Source: RPQJ01 sp963777725
GTDB taxonomy: Bacteria; Pseudomonadota; Gammaproteobacteria; Steroidobacterales; Steroidobacteraceae
NCBI GenBank assembly: GCA_963777725.1
Contig: CAVZRR010000014.1
Coordinates: 259,403 to 323,402, forward strand
Direction: 5' to 3'
DNA length: 64,000 nucleotides
The stretch's first letter is position 1. Every line of letters starts with the position of its first letter. Of the stretch, positions 61,744 to 64,000 are shown piece by piece. Made by a program: the position numbers and the translations under genes. Below the pieces are notes generated by a model. That model ran no database searches, was not told the origin of the DNA, and saw only the letters and a list, made by a program, of their open reading frames with translations.

Positions 61744-62337
61744 TCAATTCCCTTGTGGCGTTTCCGGCCGCGGCGTTTCCGGCCCGTAACGCAGCCTGAA
61801 CGTCCGGTTCGGCCCTGGACTCGGCATCACCACGACGTAGACGGACTCGTAATCGTCGTCGGCCATGCTGATCGATGGCGCACCCAGCTGGTTCAAAACC
61901 CCGGGCAACGTGGTGGCGTAGCCGACGACAACGACCGTTTGCCCCCGGTGTTCCTTCTTGATGCGACTTGGCAAGCGAGCCCAATCGCTGCCAGCCAGCA
62001 GGTTGATCGGCAGCTTGAACTGATTGGCCACCGAGGCAGCGGTCTGTTGAGCCCGGCGGGTGTCCGCCGCATAGAGGTGATCCACCGGGTTGCCCGGCAG
62101 CGTGTCGGCGATGAATTCACCGAGGCGAGCTGCGCGTCGCTCGCCGGCCAGGCTCAATTCGGGATCGCCGGTCGTCGTCGTGGCGGCCTCGGCATGTCGC
62201 ACGAGGATCACGACCGTCGTGCGCGCCCAGGTTCCGAGCCAGAACACCCCCGCGCCCGCTGCAATCACCGCGAGCAACGGCAACAGCAACGGAATGAGCA
62301 TCGGTTGCCGGCGCAGGCGTGTCAGCGGGTCGCTCAT
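61744..62337 (-). CDS. Histidine-phosphatase-fold protein, second His missing
   Basis: A 197-residue membrane-anchored protein. One helix (LIPLLLPLLAVIAAGAGVFW) is at about 14-35. The phosphoglycerate-mutase fold follows, with VVILVRHAEAATTTTGDPEL (RHxE variant of RHG) and LYAADTRRAQQTAASVANQF. In most members the second catalytic His is in a VVGHSNT-type strand; here the same strand reads QTVVVVGYATTLPGVLNQLG. So it may bind rather than hydrolyse phosphate, or use another residue. The ATG at 62337 is preceded by the ApbE gene 17 bases upstream. Confidence 0.7.
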   Translation of the reverse strand: MSDPLTRLRRQPMLIPLLLPLLAVIAAGAGVFWLGTWARTTVVILVRHAEAATTTTGDPELSLAGERRAARLGEFIADTLPGNPVDHLYAADTRRAQQTAASVANQFKLPINLLAGSDWARLPSRIKKEHRGQTVVVVGYATTLPGVLNQLGAPSISMADDDYESVYVVVMPSPGPNRTFRLRYGPETPRPETPQGN

Positions 62338-62353
62338 GGGTGGATCATAGCCG

Positions 62354-63379
62354 TCATGGCAACGGCCGGCGAAACCGCGCGAATTCGGGCGTCTGCGACT
62401 CGATGAAAGGACCTGCGCCTTGCGGCCGCGCGATGAAGAGCGCGGCGAGGCCGAGGCGGCGTGCCGCATCCATGCCCTCGTCCGGCCCCAGCACCATCAG
62501 TGCGGTGGAAAATGCGTCCGCCATTGCCGTCGAGGCGTGGACCACGGTCACGGAAGTCAGCCGGTGCGTGACGGGAGCCGCGGTGCGCGGGTCGATCGTG
62601 TGCGAGACGCGGCGGCCCACCGTTTCGCGAAAGTCCCGATAGTCGCCTGAGGTCGACACGGCGAACCCGTCGAGTTCCAGAAGCGCATGGGGTCGCCGTT
62701 CGCCCGCGACGGGGGCCTCGACCGCCACTCGCCACGCGCGACCCGAGGGGCTGCGGCCGCGCGCACGCACCTCGCCGCCCAGCTCCACCAGGTAATCGCG
62801 AACACCCAAGGCCTCGAATCGTTCGGCGATGCGATCGACCGCGATGCCCGGCGCGATGCCGTCGACGTCGATCTGCAGGGCCGGCATGGATTTGCGCAAA
62901 GCCGGTGGATCGACGCGAGCCTCGAGCTTGTCGTAGCCCGCCGCCGCCCTCAATCGCTCGAGCTGGTCGCTGGCAGGCGGGTCCGTAGCGTCGTCGGCCC
63001 CCGAACCAAATCCCCACGCTTTGACGATCGGTCCCACGGTGACGTCGAACGCGCCATTCGTTGCGCGACTCACCTGCGCGGACTGAGTCACGGCATCAAG
63101 CAGCACCGGCGAAACAAGAGTCCAGTCGGTGCTTGCATTGGCATTGAAGCGCGAGATCTCGCTCGACGGGTCGTAGGTCGAGAGGTGTCGATTGATGTCG
63201 GCGAGCACCGCGTCGATCGTCGACTCGAGGTCGCTGCGCCGTATCCCATCCGGGCGGTGAGTGACCGTGACGTCGTAGGTCGTGCCCATCGTCTCGCCGG
63301 CGATGCGTTCGACTGCGGGCTGCGGGGCGCAGGCGGCACAGCAGAGCGCGGCGAAAATCAGCGTGGCGGACGCCAGCAA
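62354..63379 (-). CDS. apbE: FAD:protein FMN transferase ApbE
   Basis: ApbE (341 residues) attaches FMN to threonine of partner proteins outside the cytoplasm. A lipoprotein-type signal (ATLIFAALCCAAC) ends in the lipobox Cys. ETMGTTYDVTVTHRP, LSTYDPSSEISRFNANAS, FDVTVGPIVKAWGFGSG and the ELGGEVRARGRSPSGRAWRV FAD region are conserved; HTIDPRTAAPVTHRLTSVTV is the family signature. A TTG at 63379 is the likely start; it lies right after the tRNA-Ser terminator. No known flavinylated partner is adjacent. Confidence 0.88.
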   Translation of the reverse strand: MLASATLIFAALCCAACAPQPAVERIAGETMGTTYDVTVTHRPDGIRRSDLESTIDAVLADINRHLSTYDPSSEISRFNANASTDWTLVSPVLLDAVTQSAQVSRATNGAFDVTVGPIVKAWGFGSGADDATDPPASDQLERLRAAAGYDKLEARVDPPALRKSMPALQIDVDGIAPGIAVDRIAERFEALGVRDYLVELGGEVRARGRSPSGRAWRVAVEAPVAGERRPHALLELDGFAVSTSGDYRDFRETVGRRVSHTIDPRTAAPVTHRLTSVTVVHASTAMADAFSTALMVLGPDEGMDAARRLGLAALFIARPQGAGPFIESQTPEFARFRRPLP

Positions 63380-63381
63380 CG

Positions 63382-63402
63382 AAAACGCCCCTCGCGGGGC
63401 GT
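63382..63402 (-). terminator. Intrinsic terminator after tRNA-Ser
   Basis: ACGCCCC-GCGA-GGGGCGT forms a seven-base-pair stem followed by TTT on the minus strand. It begins 11 bases after the tRNA-Ser CCA and ends two bases before the apbE TTG start. Confidence 0.75.
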
Positions 63403-63412
63403 TCTCTTTTGC

Positions 63413-63504
63413 TGGCGGAGAGGGTGGGATTCGAACCCACGTACACCTGTGAGGATGTAACTGGAATTCCAGTCCAGCGCCTTCGACCACTCGGCCACCT
63501 CTCC
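63413..63504 (-). tRNA. tRNA-Ser (anticodon GGA)
   Basis: A class II tRNA of 92 bases with CCA. Acceptor GGAGAGG pairs with CCTCTCC, D arm GCCGAGTGGTCGAAGGC, anticodon loop CTGGAAT between CTGGA and TCCAG, a long variable arm (TACATCCTCACAGGTGTA) and T arm GGGTTCGAATCCC. Confidence 0.97.
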
Positions 63505-63557
63505 GGACGGGGGCGCAGAGACTACACGTTCGCCCTGCCGCGGAAAAGCCCGGGCAT

Positions 63558-64000
63558 TCAGCCCGTTTCGACGCCCGCAGCCGCCATCGCCGCGGCGACG
63601 GCGCCGTGCAGCGGCGCGGATAAAGGCGTGAGCGGCAGCCGGATTCCAGGACCAATCAGCCCCAGACGGTGGACCGCCCACTTCACCGGGATCGGGTTCG
63701 ACTCGACGAACAGCGCCTTGTGCAGCGGGATCAGGCGTTCGTTGATGGCCATGGCCTCGCCGTGGCGACCGGCCAGCCCGGCCGCGCAGAGCTCGTGCAT
63801 GGCCCTGGCCGCGACGTTGGCTGTCACCGAAATGACGCCGCGGGCGCCGATGCGGATCAACTCCGCGGCGGTCGGATCGTCGCCGCTCAACAGCAGGAAC
63901 CCGGGTCTCGACTGGCGCAGGATCGCCACGCCGCGCGCGATGTCGCCCGTAGCTTCCTTGACGCCGGCGATCCGGGGGTGCTGCGACAACCGCGCCACTG
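63558..64000 (-). CDS. dapA: 4-Hydroxy-tetrahydrodipicolinate synthase, C-terminal part
   Basis: The N-terminal half is outside the window. The visible part (about 147 residues) has HPRIAGVKEATGDIARGVAI, where K forms the Schiff base with pyruvate, then LLLSGDDPTAAELIRIGARG and GVISVTANVAARAMHELCAA, the conserved substrate-side helices, and a C-terminal LRLPLTPLSAP-type end. It makes the first committed step of lysine and diaminopimelate synthesis. The tRNA-Ser gene is 53 bases downstream on the same strand. Confidence 0.92.
   Translation of the reverse strand, partial: VARLSQHPRIAGVKEATGDIARGVAILRQSRPGFLLLSGDDPTAAELIRIGARGVISVTANVAARAMHELCAAGLAGRHGEAMAINERLIPLHKALFVESNPIPVKWAVHRLGLIGPGIRLPLTPLSAPLHGAVAAAMAAAGVETG

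Overview
The window reads as a chromosomal segment of a G+C-rich gammaproteobacterium, judged from gene order and protein type: smc-zipA-ligA, dksA-gluQ, rimP-nusA-infB-rbfA-truB-rpsO-pnp, ruvCAB-tolQRAB-pal-cpoB-queE-queC and sucAB-lpdA. A DksA with a degenerate zinc finger, a PhaR regulator and dispersed G-rich heptad repeats recall Xanthomonadales/Steroidobacterales/Nevskiales-like bacteria, but that placement is inference. I saw no phage, transposase, integrase or CRISPR array.

Layout. 1-5.4 kb (minus): start of a RecB-like DNA repair protein, alaA, a CaiB/BaiF CoA transferase, then a bicupin, a small basic protein and a His-rich metal-transporter-like membrane protein. 5.6-6.5 kb (plus): a VOC protein. 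6.4-19.5 kb (minus): smc, zipA (frameshifted), ligA, an FAD oxidase, an MFS carrier and a four-gene oligopeptide-type ABC transporter without a binding protein. 19.6-21.8 kb (plus): dksA, gluQ, phaR. 21.9-30.4 kb (minus): the translation/RNA-decay operon rimP to pnp, preceded by a leader with two tandem intrinsic terminators. 30.7-31.9 kb (plus): a second MFS carrier, followed by two related long palindromes. 32.4-37.4 kb (minus): tyrosine catabolism (hppD, hmgA, fahA, aminotransferase, a P-loop-like protein). 37.6-46.2 kb: a candidate 32-residue membrane peptide (plus), then on the minus strand tRNA-Lys, queC (frameshifted), queE, cpoB, pal, tolBARQ, ruvBAC. 46.3-49.3 kb (plus): relA, a doubly frameshifted barnase-type RNase and an intact barstar. 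49.3-55.0 kb (minus): sucA, sucB, lpdA. 55.1-60.4 kb: a secreted protein (frameshifted, plus), an SH3/M48 peptidase and a CHASE2 membrane protein (minus), and a ScyD/E-like propeller protein (plus). 60.5-64 kb: tRNA-Arg, tRNA-Ala, a GNAT protein, a Bcp-type peroxiredoxin, a phosphatase-like protein lacking its second histidine, ApbE, tRNA-Ser and the 3' part of dapA.

How it fits together. Most of the window is housekeeping: replication and repair (ligA, smc, ruvABC), envelope integrity (Tol-Pal), translation (nusA operon, tRNAs, queuosine), central carbon (2-oxoglutarate dehydrogenase) and stringent response (relA, dksA). Accessory content is catabolic and transport. The most interesting signals are outside the ordinary genes: three copies of a GGGGAT(A/G) heptad element with a conserved core, two palindromes that share a core but have co-varying stems, a 32-bp-arm palindrome, and five single-base frameshifts in four genes, all of which read as one extra base.
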